44,468 nucleotides of DNA from Rhodovarius lipocyclicus (GTDB taxonomy: Bacteria; Pseudomonadota; Alphaproteobacteria; Acetobacterales; Acetobacteraceae), in the NCBI RefSeq assembly GCF_009900765.1, contig NZ_JAAABL010000033.1:1-44468 (forward strand), given 5' to 3'. The notes under the pieces are model-generated. The model saw nothing but the letters and a program-made list of their open reading frames with translations. It was not told where the DNA came from and made no database searches. Of the stretch, positions 16,644-25,534 are shown in pieces. A program made the position numbers and the translations under genes. Position 1 is the first letter of the stretch. Every line of letters starts with the position of its first letter.

Positions 16644-17612
16644 TTAAGCCTCCTCGAACCGCGCCAGCCGCACGGCGGTCACGCCCGGGGCGGTGCGCAG
16701 GGTCGGCATCACCAGCAGGCAGTCCGGGTGCGGGGTGCGGATCTCCCGCGCGCCGTCATGGGCGATCAGCGTGCCGGGTTCGGCCAGGATCTCGCCGCCC
16801 CGGAAGGGGCGAATGAAGCTGAAGGCCGGGCTACGCGCGGTGATGGCCTCCGTCACGCGCGCCAGGCGGGCCCGGGGGGCGGGGGCGGGCGTGCCTTCCA
16901 GCAGGCCCTGGCTTTGCAGCAGGCGCAGCGCCACGCGCTCCATCCGGGCGGTGGTGTCGGGTTCCCAGTGCTCGCCGGCCTCCAGCAGCACGGCGCGGTG
17001 GCCCAGGGCCGCCACATGGTCGATGATGCGCCGGCCGTTCTCATGGCCATGGTCCGCCACCACCAGAGGCGGCTCGCCCAGCGACAGGCCGAGCGCGATG
17101 CTGCCCGGCTCATCGGGCGCCAGCAGCAGCGGGTCGGCGGGCCACAGCATGGAGTGCAGGTCGAGCAGCACATCCGCGCTTTCGATCAGCGGGCGCAGCA
17201 CCCGGGCGCGGCGCAGCTCGTTGGAGCGGCCGGGGCCGTCCAGCAGCTCCGGGCTCCAGACGCGGTTGAAATCCTGCTCGATGAAGCGGCTGGCGATCGG
17301 GTCCTCCGGGTCGAAATGGCCGAAGGCGTCGAGATTGGCGAAAACCAGGGAGAGGCGGCCGGCCAGCGGGCGCAGCCCCTGGCGCAGCCAGCGGTCGAGC
17401 AGCACGGCCCCCGCGATCTCATTGCCATGGGTCAGCGCCACCAAGCAGACATGCGGGCCAGGGGCCGGGCCCTCGAAGCTCCAGGCGCCGCGCATGGCGT
17501 TGCCTTCCAGCCAGGGGCGCAGGTCGGGGCGGGAGATGCGCACGGGGGGCGGCGGGCCGGGCTCGCCGGCGGCCAGCGCCGCCAGGGCTTCGTTGAGCGG
17601 CTTCACTGGCAT
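16644..17612 (-). CDS. Succinylglutamate desuccinylase/aspartoacylase-family zinc hydrolase
   Basis: A 322-residue M14-like (AstE/AspA) zinc hydrolase that removes an acyl group from an N-acyl amino acid or similar amide. The metal ligands are visible: H62 and E65 in THGNE, and H153 in DLHS. The substrate-anchoring FNR motif is at 115-117, and a Glu in EAGEHW is the candidate general base. The start ATG at 17612 overlaps the end of the ArgE-like gene by 10 bases, so translation is probably coupled. No other ast-pathway genes are nearby. The acyl specificity (succinyl, acetyl or other) cannot be set from sequence. Confidence 0.83.
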   Translation of the reverse strand: MPVKPLNEALAALAAGEPGPPPPVRISRPDLRPWLEGNAMRGAWSFEGPAPGPHVCLVALTHGNEIAGAVLLDRWLRQGLRPLAGRLSLVFANLDAFGHFDPEDPIASRFIEQDFNRVWSPELLDGPGRSNELRRARVLRPLIESADVLLDLHSMLWPADPLLLAPDEPGSIALGLSLGEPPLVVADHGHENGRRIIDHVAALGHRAVLLEAGEHWEPDTTARMERVALRLLQSQGLLEGTPAPAPRARLARVTEAITARSPAFSFIRPFRGGEILAEPGTLIAHDGAREIRTPHPDCLLVMPTLRTAPGVTAVRLARFEEA

Positions 17613-18751
17613 TGGCGTTCCGCCAGGCGGCGCAGGAAGCCGAGGCAGGATTCCAGCTCGCTTTCCTCGATGAATTCGTCGGGCTGGTGGGCCTGGGCGA
17701 TGTCGCCCGGGCCGCAAACGATGGCGGCGATGCCCGCGGCCTCGAAATACCCGGCCTCGGTGCCGTAGCTGACGCGCGCGGCGCTGTTGCGCCCGGTCAG
17801 GCGCTGGGTGGCCAGCGTCAGCGGGTGGGTTTCTGGCAAGCCCAGCGCGGGGGCGAAGGCCCGGCGGCGGATCTCGAAGCCCGCGCCGGGGTGGGTGGCG
17901 CGCAGGCGGGGCATGATCTCGCCCTCCAGCATGGCCTGGAAGCGGGCCAGCACCTCGCGCGCATCGTCGCCGGGCACGGTGCGGACCTCGAAGGTGAACG
18001 CCGCGCGGTCGGGCACGATGTTCAGCACCGTGCCGCTGTGGAAGGTGCCGGCATGCACGGTGGTGTGGGGCGGCTCGAAACCCTCTACCCGGCGGCCTTG
18101 GGCCACGAAGCGGCGGTGTTCGGCCGCCAGCCAGGCGACCGCCTCGGCCGCGGCCATCAGCGCGTTGGCGGTGGCATCGGTGCGGGAGGAATGGCCGGAC
18201 AGGCCGGTGACCGTCACATCCCAACTCGCATAGCCCTTGTGGGCGATGACGGGGCGCATCGAGGTCGGTTCCCCCACCACGCACCAGGCGGGGGGCGGGG
18301 CGTCATGCGCCAGCTCGGGCATCAGCCGCTCGGCGCCCTCGAAGGTGGTTTCCTCGTCATGCGTCAGGCAGAGATGGATGGGGCGCGCCAGCGGGGCGGC
18401 CACGAATTCCGGCACCATGGCCAGCATGCAGGCGACGAAGCCCTTCATGTCCGTCGTGCCGCGGCCATACAGGCGGTCGCCATCGCGGCGCAGGGCGAAG
18501 GGGTCGCTGGTCCAGGCCTGGGCCTCGACCGGCACGCAATCCACATGGGCCGACAGCGCGATGCCGCCCGCGACAGGCGGGCCGATGATGGCGTGCAGGT
18601 TGGCCTTGCCGTCCCGCTCCATCAGGCGCGCGGTCACGCCATGGCGGGCAAGCTCCGCCTCCGCCCACCGCAGCAGCGGCAGGTTGGTGTTGCGGCTCGT
18701 GGTGTCGAAACCCACCAGCCGCGCCAAATGGGCGCGAGCCTCCTCCAGCAT
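17603..18751 (-). CDS. argE: Acetylornithine deacetylase-like M20 peptidase
   Basis: A 382-residue dizinc M20-family hydrolase. Expected metal and catalytic sites are present: H69 in SAHVDCVPV, followed by W-TSDPF, D101 in GRGTTDMKG, and the catalytic Glu in HDEETTFEGA (about 131-140). A lid/dimerisation domain follows (SGHSSRTDATANA). By family it would deacetylate N-acetylornithine in arginine synthesis. Pairing with an AstE-like hydrolase and an M81 peptidase instead suggests a catabolic N-acyl-amino-acid deacylase, so the argE name is provisional. It is divergent from the M81 gene, with a 67-base shared promoter gap. Confidence 0.85.
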   Translation of the reverse strand: MLEEARAHLARLVGFDTTSRNTNLPLLRWAEAELARHGVTARLMERDGKANLHAIIGPPVAGGIALSAHVDCVPVEAQAWTSDPFALRRDGDRLYGRGTTDMKGFVACMLAMVPEFVAAPLARPIHLCLTHDEETTFEGAERLMPELAHDAPPPAWCVVGEPTSMRPVIAHKGYASWDVTVTGLSGHSSRTDATANALMAAAEAVAWLAAEHRRFVAQGRRVEGFEPPHTTVHAGTFHSGTVLNIVPDRAAFTFEVRTVPGDDAREVLARFQAMLEGEIMPRLRATHPGAGFEIRRRAFAPALGLPETHPLTLATQRLTGRNSAARVSYGTEAGYFEAAGIAAIVCGPGDIAQAHQPDEFIEESELESCLGFLRRLAERQCQ

Positions 18752-18818
18752 GTTCCCTGTGCCTCTTTCGGCTCCATCCTAGTCGTGACACGGTGGCTGG
18801 CAATCGGGGCCCCGAACC

Positions 18819-20342
18819 ATGAGTAGTTTCCGCATGCCAAAGATCGCAATCCTGGGCATTCATCTTGAGGCGAATGCTTTCGCGCCACCCACCGGGGAGG
18901 CCGATTTCCGCACCCAATGCTGGGAGGAAGGCGAAGCGATCACCCGGCTGGCGCGTTCGGCCGGATCACATCTTCCGGCGGAACTTCCGGGCTTCTACCG
19001 CCGGATGGACGAGACGGGCGACTGGACGCCTTGCCCCATCGCCATCTGGGCCGCGCCCCCGGGCGGGCCGATCGAGCAGGGGCTGTTCCTGCGCATGCTG
19101 GACACGGTGCGCCGGGGCCTCGCGGCCGCGCTGCCGCTGGATGCGGTATATGTGGCCAGCCACGGCGCGTCGTCGGCCACCGGCGACGAGGACAGCGACG
19201 GCACGCTGCTGGCCCTGGTGCGGCAGGTGGTGGGGCCGGCGGTGCCCATTGTCGTCACCCATGACCTGCACTGCAATGTCAGTGAGACGCTGGTGGCGAA
19301 TTGCGACAGCCTGATCGCCTATCGCACCAACCCGCATGTGGACATGGCCGCCCGCGCCGCCGAGGCCGCCGACATGCTGCGCCTGCTGCTGGGCGGCACG
19401 AAGCTGCACCGCGCCTTCATCCGCCTGCCGCTGACCCCGCCGACGGTCACGCTGCTGACCGCCGAGGGTCCCTATGCCGACCTGATCCGCATGGGAGAGG
19501 CGATGGTGGAGGCCGACCCCGCCCTGCTGAACGTGAGCGTGACCGGCGGCTTCGTGTTCAGCGACCTGCCGAAATGCGGCATCACGATCAACACCACCGC
19601 GACCAGCCAGGCCGTGGCCGACGCGGCGGCGAAGACCATCGCGGATAAGGCCTGGGCGCAGCGGGAGCGGCACACCCGCACCCTGCTCTCGGTGCCCGAG
19701 GCGGTGCGGGTGGCGCGCGACGCCACGGCGACGGTGATCTTCTCCGACAGCGGGGACAACCCGGGCGGCGGCGGGCGCGGCAACACCGCCTGGCTGCTGC
19801 AAGCCCTGCATGAGGCTGAGGTGCCCGGCGTGGTGCTGGGCCTGTTCGTGGACCCCGAACTGGCCGCCGAGGCGCATGCGCTGGGCGAGGGCGCGGTGTT
19901 CGAGGCGCGCTTCAACCGCACCCCCAGCGAATTCAGCCGCCCGATGACGGCGCGCGCCACGGTGGTGAAGCTGACGGACGGGCGCGGCGTGGGCCGGCGC
20001 GGCACCATGGCCGGGCGGGGCTTCAACCTGGGCCCCAGCGCGCGGCTGCGGCTGGAGGGCAGCGGGCTGGAGGTGGTGGTGATCAGCCTGCGCCGGCAAT
20101 GCCATGAGCCGCGCACGCTGGAGATGCACGGCCTGGACCTGGCCGCCGCGCGCTGCATCGTGGTGAAAAGCCGGGGGCATTTCCGCGCGGGCTTCGACGA
20201 ATTCGCCCCGCCCGGGCGGGTGTATGAGGTGGACACCGCCGGGCTGACCAGCCCGGTGCTGGCGAACTTCACCTGGAAGCGGCTGCCCCGGCCGGTCTAT
20301 CCGCTGGACCAGGGGGCGGTGTGGCCCGCCCCTACGCCGTAA
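18819..20342 (+). CDS. M81-family metallopeptidase (MlrC-like)
   Basis: A 507-residue zinc metallopeptidase-like protein related to MlrC, the enzyme that finishes breakdown of linearised microcystin. In many Rhodospirillales such genes occur in amino-acid/peptide-transport clusters. Family landmarks visible: ILGIHLEANAFAPP at the start, a VASHGASSATGDEDSDG region (about 112-128), THDLHCN (about 147-153) and TNPHVDM (about 170-176), which supply likely zinc ligands. A GDNPGGGGRGNT motif lies at about 311-322. ATG 18819 was taken; ATG 18834 is an in-frame alternative. It ends in an 11-base convergent overlap with the small RAM-domain gene. The physiological substrate is unknown. Confidence 0.87.
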   Translation: MSSFRMPKIAILGIHLEANAFAPPTGEADFRTQCWEEGEAITRLARSAGSHLPAELPGFYRRMDETGDWTPCPIAIWAAPPGGPIEQGLFLRMLDTVRRGLAAALPLDAVYVASHGASSATGDEDSDGTLLALVRQVVGPAVPIVVTHDLHCNVSETLVANCDSLIAYRTNPHVDMAARAAEAADMLRLLLGGTKLHRAFIRLPLTPPTVTLLTAEGPYADLIRMGEAMVEADPALLNVSVTGGFVFSDLPKCGITINTTATSQAVADAAAKTIADKAWAQRERHTRTLLSVPEAVRVARDATATVIFSDSGDNPGGGGRGNTAWLLQALHEAEVPGVVLGLFVDPELAAEAHALGEGAVFEARFNRTPSEFSRPMTARATVVKLTDGRGVGRRGTMAGRGFNLGPSARLRLEGSGLEVVVISLRRQCHEPRTLEMHGLDLAAARCIVVKSRGHFRAGFDEFAPPGRVYEVDTAGLTSPVLANFTWKRLPRPVYPLDQGAVWPAPTP

Positions 20343-20577
20343 AGGCGTTATAAGTCAGCATGGTCAGCGTGTCCTTCACGCCGGCCACGGTCTGCACCTT
20401 GTCCACCACGAACAGGCCCACATCCTGGTCCGGTTCCAGGTAGAACTTGCCCAGCAGGTCGTAAGTGCCGGAGATGGAATGCATCTCCGACAATTCCTCG
20501 ATGGAATCGGCCATGTGGCGGGCGACCCGATAGGCCGCGCCCATCTCGCATTTGATCAACACAAAGATCGCGCGCAT
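20332..20577 (-). CDS. Stand-alone Lrp/AsnC ligand-binding (RAM) domain protein
   Basis: An 81-residue protein ([13 protein letters not shown]...) that corresponds to the C-terminal ligand-binding half of Lrp/AsnC regulators, without a DNA-binding helix-turn-helix. It has the alternating beta-alpha-beta pattern FVLIKCEMG / [10 protein letters not shown] / [13 protein letters not shown] / [15 protein letters not shown] and ends [10 protein letters not shown]. Such stand-alone domains form rings that bind amino acids. The ATG at 20577 has GGAGG 6-7 bases upstream. It is convergent with the M81 gene (11-base overlap) and divergent from the oligopeptide ABC genes, which fits an amino-acid sensing role. 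That role is inferred. Confidence 0.8.
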   Translation of the reverse strand: MRAIFVLIKCEMGAAYRVARHMADSIEELSEMHSISGTYDLLGKFYLEPDQDVGLFVVDKVQTVAGVKDTLTMLTYNAFTA

Positions 20578-20744
20578 CGGAAGCCTCCAGCTGATGCGGC
20601 GCAGGATGACGGGGCCGGGGGTGTCGCACAAGCGGGGCGCCCCGCTGAACGGGGGGCGAGCGCGGCCAGAGGGTTCTGCCCAAGGAAGCGGCAGAAGCGG
20701 GCCGGGGGGGCGATGCGGTGCCTGCCCCCTTCGTTCCGCTGCCA

Positions 20745-20769
20745 CCCCCCGCGGGGGTAGTTTGCCCCC
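20745..20769 (+). promoter_or_regulatory. Competing G5/C5 hairpins abutting the start codon of the ABC ATPase
   Basis: A GGGGG run (20753-20757), which also overlaps the putative ribosome-binding sequence, can pair either with the upstream CCCCC (20745-20749, loop CGC) or with the downstream CCCCC (20765-20769), which touches the ATG at 20770. The two pairings exclude each other. Whether they matter in the cell is unknown. Confidence 0.35.
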
Positions 20770-21822
20770 ATGGACACGCAGATCGACCAGAGTGGTGTGG
20801 ATAGGGGCGGCCCCGCCCAGCCCTTGCTGACGCTGGAGGGGCTGCAAAAGCACTTCCCCATCAAGGGCGGCCTGATGGGCCGCACCGTCGCCACCGTGCG
20901 CGCCGTGGATGGCGTGACCTTCACGGTGCAGAAGGGCGAGACGCTGGGCATCGTGGGCGAATCGGGCTGCGGCAAATCCACCACCGCCCGGCTGCTGATG
21001 CGCCTGATGCCGCCCGACACCGGCACCATGATCTTCGACGGCGAATCGGTGGGCGAGGGCAATGCCGGCGGCATCGCGCTGCGCGATTACCGCCGCCAGG
21101 TGCAGATGGTGTTCCAGGACAGCTACGCCAGCCTGAACCCGCGCCTGCCGATCGAGGACAGCATCGCCTTCGCCCCCAAGGTGCATGGGCTGAGCGACGC
21201 CGAGGCCCGCACCCGCGCGCGGGACCTGCTGGCGGCCGTGGGCCTCGCGCCGCAAAGCTTCGCGCGGCGCTATCCGCATGAGCTGTCGGGCGGGCAGCGC
21301 CAGCGCGTGAACATCGCCCGCGCGCTGGCGCTGCGCCCGCGGCTGGTGATCCTGGACGAGCCGGTCTCGGCGCTGGACAAATCGGTCGAGGCGCAGGTGC
21401 TGAACCTGCTGGTGGAGCTGAAGGCGCAGTTCGGCCTGACCTATGTGTTCATCAGCCACGACCTGAACGTGGTGCAGTTCATCAGCGACCGCGTGCTGGT
21501 GATGTATCTGGGCGAGGTGGCCGAGATCGGCCCGGTGGACGCCATCTATGACCGCCCCGCGCACCCCTATACCCGCGCGCTGCTGGCCAGCCGCCCGTCC
21601 ATGGACCCGGCCAAGCGCCGCACCGAGCCGCCGCTGACGGGCGATCCGCCGAACCCGGTGAACCCGCCCAGCGGCTGCCGCTTCCGCACCCGCTGCACCC
21701 TGGCCGAGGATGTCTGCGCCGCGAAGAAGCCGCTGATGGCCGATCTGGGCGGCGGGCATCTGGCCGCCTGCCACATCGCCAGCCCCGGCAGCGGCCACAG
21801 CAAGGCGGGAGTGATGGCATGA
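20770..21822 (+). CDS. Oligopeptide/dipeptide ABC transporter ATPase, OppF/DppF type
   Basis: A 350-residue cytoplasmic ATPase subunit that energises a peptide-type importer. Walker A is GESGCGKS at about 63-70, with a Q-loop in [13 protein letters not shown], signature LSGGQRQR and Walker B VILDEP. The C-terminal oligopeptide-transporter extension has two cysteines (CRFRTRCT and VCAAKKP), as in Opp/Dpp ATPases that can carry an Fe-S cluster. Its TGA overlaps the ATG of the next ATPase in ATGA. No permease gene is adjacent, so it must work with membrane subunits encoded elsewhere. The order F-before-D is less common. Confidence 0.9.
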   Translation: MDTQIDQSGVDRGGPAQPLLTLEGLQKHFPIKGGLMGRTVATVRAVDGVTFTVQKGETLGIVGESGCGKSTTARLLMRLMPPDTGTMIFDGESVGEGNAGGIALRDYRRQVQMVFQDSYASLNPRLPIEDSIAFAPKVHGLSDAEARTRARDLLAAVGLAPQSFARRYPHELSGGQRQRVNIARALALRPRLVILDEPVSALDKSVEAQVLNLLVELKAQFGLTYVFISHDLNVVQFISDRVLVMYLGEVAEIGPVDAIYDRPAHPYTRALLASRPSMDPAKRRTEPPLTGDPPNPVNPPSGCRFRTRCTLAEDVCAAKKPLMADLGGGHLAACHIASPGSGHSKAGVMA

Positions 21823-22805
21823 GCGCCGCGTTGAAGATGGACACCCCCGCGCCGCTGATGCGGCTGAAGGATGTGCACGTCACCTTCCGCACCCGCGACC
21901 GCACCGTGCATGCCGTGAACGGCGTGGACATGGAACTCGCCCAGGGCGAGGTGCTGTGCATCCTGGGGGAATCGGGCTCGGGCAAATCCGTCACGCTGCG
22001 GGCGCTGATGCGGCTGCTGCCGAAATTCGCCCAGGTGTCCGGCGGGGTCGAGGTCGCGGGCCGCGACGTGATGGCGATGAACGAGAAGGAGCTGTCGCAT
22101 TATCGCGGCGGCGACGTCTCGATGATCTTCCAGGAGCCGATGACGGCGATGGACCCGGTCTTCACGATCGGGCGGCAGATCGCGGAGGTCGTGCAGCGGC
22201 ATGAGGGGGTCTCGCGCTCCGTCGCCGATGCCCGGGCGCTGGAATTGCTGGAGCTGGTGCAGATCCCCTCGGCCAAGCGGCGCCTCGCGGCCTATCCGCA
22301 TGAGCTGTCGGGCGGGTTGCGCCAGCGCGCGATGATCGCCGTGGCGCTGGCCTGCAGGCCCAAGCTGCTGCTGGCCGACGAGCCCACCACCGCGCTGGAC
22401 GCCACCGTGCAGATCCAGGTACTGCTGCTGCTGCGCGAGTTGCAGCAGAAGATGGGCATGGGCGTGATCTTCGTGACCCACGACCTGGGCGTGGCCGGTG
22501 AGATCGCGGACCGCGTGGCCGTGATGTATGCCGGCAAGGTGGTGGAGGAAGGCCCGGTGGCCAGCTTCATGGCGGGCCCCGCCCACCCCTATCCGCGCGG
22601 GCTGCTGAACAGCACCGTGCATGGCAACATGCGCGGCAAGATCCTGACCACCATCCCCGGCGCCCCGCCCAGCCTGTCCACCAAGCCGGTGAATTGCAGC
22701 TTCGCGCCCCGGTGCACGATGGCCGAACAGGCCTGCCTGGACGCCATCCCGCCGATGGTGGAGCTGGGCGGTGGCCGCAGGGCACGCTGCATCAAGCTGG
22801 GCTGA
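21819..22805 (+). CDS. Oligopeptide/dipeptide ABC transporter ATPase, OppD/DppD type
   Basis: A 328-residue partner ATPase. Walker A GESGSGKS is at about 50-57, with Q-loop MIFQEPMTAMDPVF, the variant signature LSGGLRQR and Walker B LLADEPTTALD. The C-terminal Cys-rich tail includes CSFAPRCTMAEQACL. It starts within the ATGA overlap with the preceding ATPase, so the pair is translationally coupled and probably forms a heterodimer. A large hairpin follows. The transported solute is not defined; the neighbouring peptidase genes suggest peptides or acyl amino acids. Confidence 0.9.
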   Translation: MSAALKMDTPAPLMRLKDVHVTFRTRDRTVHAVNGVDMELAQGEVLCILGESGSGKSVTLRALMRLLPKFAQVSGGVEVAGRDVMAMNEKELSHYRGGDVSMIFQEPMTAMDPVFTIGRQIAEVVQRHEGVSRSVADARALELLELVQIPSAKRRLAAYPHELSGGLRQRAMIAVALACRPKLLLADEPTTALDATVQIQVLLLLRELQQKMGMGVIFVTHDLGVAGEIADRVAVMYAGKVVEEGPVASFMAGPAHPYPRGLLNSTVHGNMRGKILTTIPGAPPSLSTKPVNCSFAPRCTMAEQACLDAIPPMVELGGGRRARCIKLG

Positions 22806-22820
22806 CGGTCCCCTGATTCA

Positions 22821-22856
22821 GGCATGGCATGGGGGCGCCTCGCGCGCCGCCATGCC
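22821..22856 (+). terminator. Large hairpin after the oligopeptide ABC genes
   Basis: GGCATGGC (22821-22828) pairs with GCCATGCC (22849-22856), and an inner GGCGC/GCGCC stem extends it. It lies 16 bases after the stop. The tail GTTGTGCGTTG is only partly T-rich. Confidence 0.55.
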
Positions 22857-22994
22857 GTTGTGCGTTGCAGTCATGGCAGTGATTATGACCTACTCCGCCG
22901 CCGCATAGGTGCAATGTCCCGAACCGGGGCTATTCGCGCATGCTTGTTGCCCTAATATCAGCCCAGGCGCAACAAAGCTGCGGATGTGAGTGTG

Positions 22995-24092
22995 ATGTCA
23001 TCATCGAACGAAACCCCCATCAGCCTGACCCGGACCAGGACGCCTCATCCCCGGCCCGCCGACAGTTCCCTGTCCTTCGGCAAGGTCTTCACGGACCATA
23101 TGTTCGTGATGAACTATACCGAGGAGAAGGGCTGGCATGACCCGCGCGTGGTGCCCTACGCGCCGTTCAGCCTCGACCCCGCGACCTCCGTGCTGCATTA
23201 CGGCCAGGCGATCTTCGATGGCCTCAAGGCCTTCCGCGGCGCCGACGGCACGATCCGCCTGTTCCGCGCCCAGCGCCATGCGGAGCGTCTGAACAAATCC
23301 GCCCGTGCCCTGTGCATCCCCGAGCTGGACGTGAACCTGGTCCGCCGCAGCTTCGAGGCGATCGTGGCCGCCGACCATGAATGGGTGCCCTCCACCCCCG
23401 GCACCGCGCTGTACATCCGCCCGACCATCATCGCGACCGATGTGATGCTGGGCGTGCATCCCTCGCACAGCTACACCTATTTCGTGATCTGCTCGCCGGT
23501 CGGCGCCTACTACAAGGAAGGCGTGAAGCCGGTGCGCATCCTGGCCTCCGACAACCATGTCCGCGCCGTGAAGGGTGGGCTGGGCGAGGCCAAGACCGCC
23601 GCGAACTACGCCGCCTCCCTGTCGGGCCAGGCCGAGGCCGAGAAGCAGGGCTACACCCAGGTGCTGTGGCTGGATGGCGTCGAGCGCAAGTGGATCGACG
23701 AGGTCGGCACCATGAACATCATGATGAAGATCGGCGACGAGGTGATCACGCCCCCGCTCGCCGGCACCATCCTGGATGGCGTGACCCGCAATTCCATCCT
23801 GCAGCTGCTGCGCGACTGGGGGCACAAGGTCTCCGAGCGCCCGGTCAGCATCGATGAGGTGATGGCCGCCGGCCGCAACGGCACGCTGAAGGAGATGTGG
23901 GGCACGGGCACCGCCGCCGTCGTCTCCCCGGTGGGGGAGCTGGGCTACAAGGGCGAGAACATCAAGATCGGCGGCGGCCAGACCGGTGAGCTGACGCAGA
24001 AGCTGTATGACGCGATCGTGGGCATCCAGTATGGCCGCGCGCCGGACGCGCATGGCTGGACCACCCCGGTGAAGGTGACCGTGGCGGCCTGA
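22995..24092 (+). CDS. ilvE: Branched-chain amino acid aminotransferase
   Basis: A 365-residue fold-type IV PLP enzyme that transfers amino groups between glutamate and the 2-oxoacids of Leu, Ile and Val. The pattern is of the larger (type II, eukaryote-like) class: LHYGQAIFDGLKAFRG, RPTIIATD, then AKTAANYAASL with K200 the predicted Schiff-base lysine, and QVLWLDG. The EVGTMNIM segment and GTAAVVSPVG near the C-terminus complete the active site. I chose ATG 22995; GTG 22986 would add three residues. The gene is monocistronic, with a 189-base upstream gap and a strong terminator. Confidence 0.92.
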   Translation: MSSSNETPISLTRTRTPHPRPADSSLSFGKVFTDHMFVMNYTEEKGWHDPRVVPYAPFSLDPATSVLHYGQAIFDGLKAFRGADGTIRLFRAQRHAERLNKSARALCIPELDVNLVRRSFEAIVAADHEWVPSTPGTALYIRPTIIATDVMLGVHPSHSYTYFVICSPVGAYYKEGVKPVRILASDNHVRAVKGGLGEAKTAANYAASLSGQAEAEKQGYTQVLWLDGVERKWIDEVGTMNIMMKIGDEVITPPLAGTILDGVTRNSILQLLRDWGHKVSERPVSIDEVMAAGRNGTLKEMWGTGTAAVVSPVGELGYKGENIKIGGGQTGELTQKLYDAIVGIQYGRAPDAHGWTTPVKVTVAA

Positions 24093-24116
24093 TCCCGCTG
24101 TTCCGGAACGGGAAGT

Positions 24117-24154
24117 GGCGCTTCACCCTGCCGGGTGAGGCGCCATTTTCGTTT
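24117..24154 (+). terminator. Rho-independent terminator of ilvE
   Basis: GGCGCTTCACCC (24117-24128) pairs with GGGTGAGGCGCC (24133-24144): 12 bp with one T-G wobble and a TGCC loop, followed by ATTTTCGTTT. It lies 24 bases after the ilvE stop and is the clearest intrinsic terminator in the window. Confidence 0.9.
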
Positions 24155-24198
24155 GGGAAGGCTGGGTGTGCAGCGGTTGGGGCGGCGCCCCCGCCGCC

Positions 24199-25299
24199 TC
24201 ACTCGAAGCTGATGCTCGGCCCGCGCGGCTTGGCTTCCCCGTGCAGCTTCCCCCACACCCGCGCCGCGATCCCGCGATAGATCCCCGCTTCCTCGCTCTC
24301 CGGCTTGGCCGCCACGATGGGCGTGCCCGCATCCGCCAGTTCGCGGATGGCCAGGCGCAGCGGCAGCGCGCCCAGGAATTCCGCGCCCAGGCGTTCGGCT
24401 TCCTTCTCCGCCCCGCCATGGCCGAAGATGTTCTCCCGGTGGCCGCAGTTCGGGCAGCAGTAGAAGCTCATGTTCTCGATCAGGCCGAGCACGGGCACGT
24501 TCACCTTCTCGAACATGCGCACGCCGCGCCGGGCGTCGATCAGCGCCACGTCCTGCGGGGTGGAGACGATCACCACCCCGGCCAGCGGCACCCGCTGGGA
24601 CATGGTGAGCTGCGCGTCCCCGGTGCCGGGCGGCATGTCCACCACCAGCAGGTCCAGATCGCCCCATTCCACCTGGCCCATCATCTGTTCCAGCGCGCCC
24701 ATCACCATGGGGCCGCGCCAGACCATGGGCGTTTCCTGCTCCACCAGGAAGCCGATGGACATGGCCTTCAGCCCCCAGCGCTCGATCGGGTGGATGCGGC
24801 TGCCGGAGACGCGCGGCTTTTCCTGCGTGCCCAGCATCTGCGGCAGGGAGGGGCCGTAGATGTCGGCATCCAGCAGCCCCACGCGCAGCCCCTGCGCCGC
24901 GAAGGCCACGGCCAGGTTCACGGCGGTGGTGGATTTGCCCACCCCCCCCTTGCCGGAGGCGATGGCGATGATGTGCTTCACCCCGGGCATCAGCATGGCG
25001 CCCTGGCCAGCGGGAGACGGCGCGGGGGCGGCCTTCCTCGGCGGTTCGGCCGGGGCGGGCTTGTGCGCCGTCAGCACCACGGTGGCCGAGAGGACGCCGG
25101 GCAGGGCGGCCACCGCGGCCTCGGCGGCGGCACGCACCGGCTCCATGTCGCGGGCGCGTTCGCGGGGCACCGCGAGCGTCACCTGCACCAGCCCGTCGCG
25201 CGCCAGCACCGATTCGACAAAACCCGCATCGATCAAACCCTTGCCCGTGCCGGGGTCCTTTACCAGCGCCAGGGCCTGGCGCACCGCATGTTCTGTCAT
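24199..25299 (-). CDS. apbC: Iron-sulfur cluster carrier ATPase, Mrp/ApbC (NBP35-like)
   Basis: A 366-residue P-loop ATPase that binds and transfers [4Fe-4S] clusters to target apoproteins in the cytosol. An N-terminal MIP18/DUF59-like domain (about 1-80) and a Pro/Ala linker precede the deviant Walker A GKGGVGKST at about 116-124. DMPPGTGDAQLT and the cluster-ligating CPNCG pair follow. Length and order match standard Mrp/ApbC. It is divergent from hflK across a 235-base gap, an arrangement I know from other Alphaproteobacteria. Confidence 0.93.
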   Translation of the reverse strand: MTEHAVRQALALVKDPGTGKGLIDAGFVESVLARDGLVQVTLAVPRERARDMEPVRAAAEAAVAALPGVLSATVVLTAHKPAPAEPPRKAAPAPSPAGQGAMLMPGVKHIIAIASGKGGVGKSTTAVNLAVAFAAQGLRVGLLDADIYGPSLPQMLGTQEKPRVSGSRIHPIERWGLKAMSIGFLVEQETPMVWRGPMVMGALEQMMGQVEWGDLDLLVVDMPPGTGDAQLTMSQRVPLAGVVIVSTPQDVALIDARRGVRMFEKVNVPVLGLIENMSFYCCPNCGHRENIFGHGGAEKEAERLGAEFLGALPLRLAIRELADAGTPIVAAKPESEEAGIYRGIAARVWGKLHGEAKPRGPSISFE

Positions 25300-25534
25300 T
25301 CGCGGGTCCGTCTTCCGTTGAAAACTCGCTGTCGCCGGGCGATATGCCCCCCGGCGGGTCCGGCGCGCCGCCCCTTGGTTGCGGGGCGGGCCGTGCCGGC
25401 CGAAGATATGGACGCAACCGCCGCGAAGCGCATCCCCCGGGCCTCCCTTTGGTTTCCCCCTGGTGGCGCGATGCGGCGCGCTTATCTAAACTCGCTGTTA
25501 CTTTTGAACAGGCTTCGCGGAGAAAACGGCGCAG

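Noticed and set aside
20770-22805. A complete Opp importer here
   Set aside because: Only the two ATPases are present; the next gene is ilvE and the previous one a RAM-domain protein, with no permease.
22873-22908. A tiny ORF (MAVIMTYSAAA) upstream of ilvE as a possible attenuator peptide
   Set aside because: It has only one Val and one Ile, no clustered Leu/Ile/Val codons, and no following terminator/antiterminator pair that I could build.
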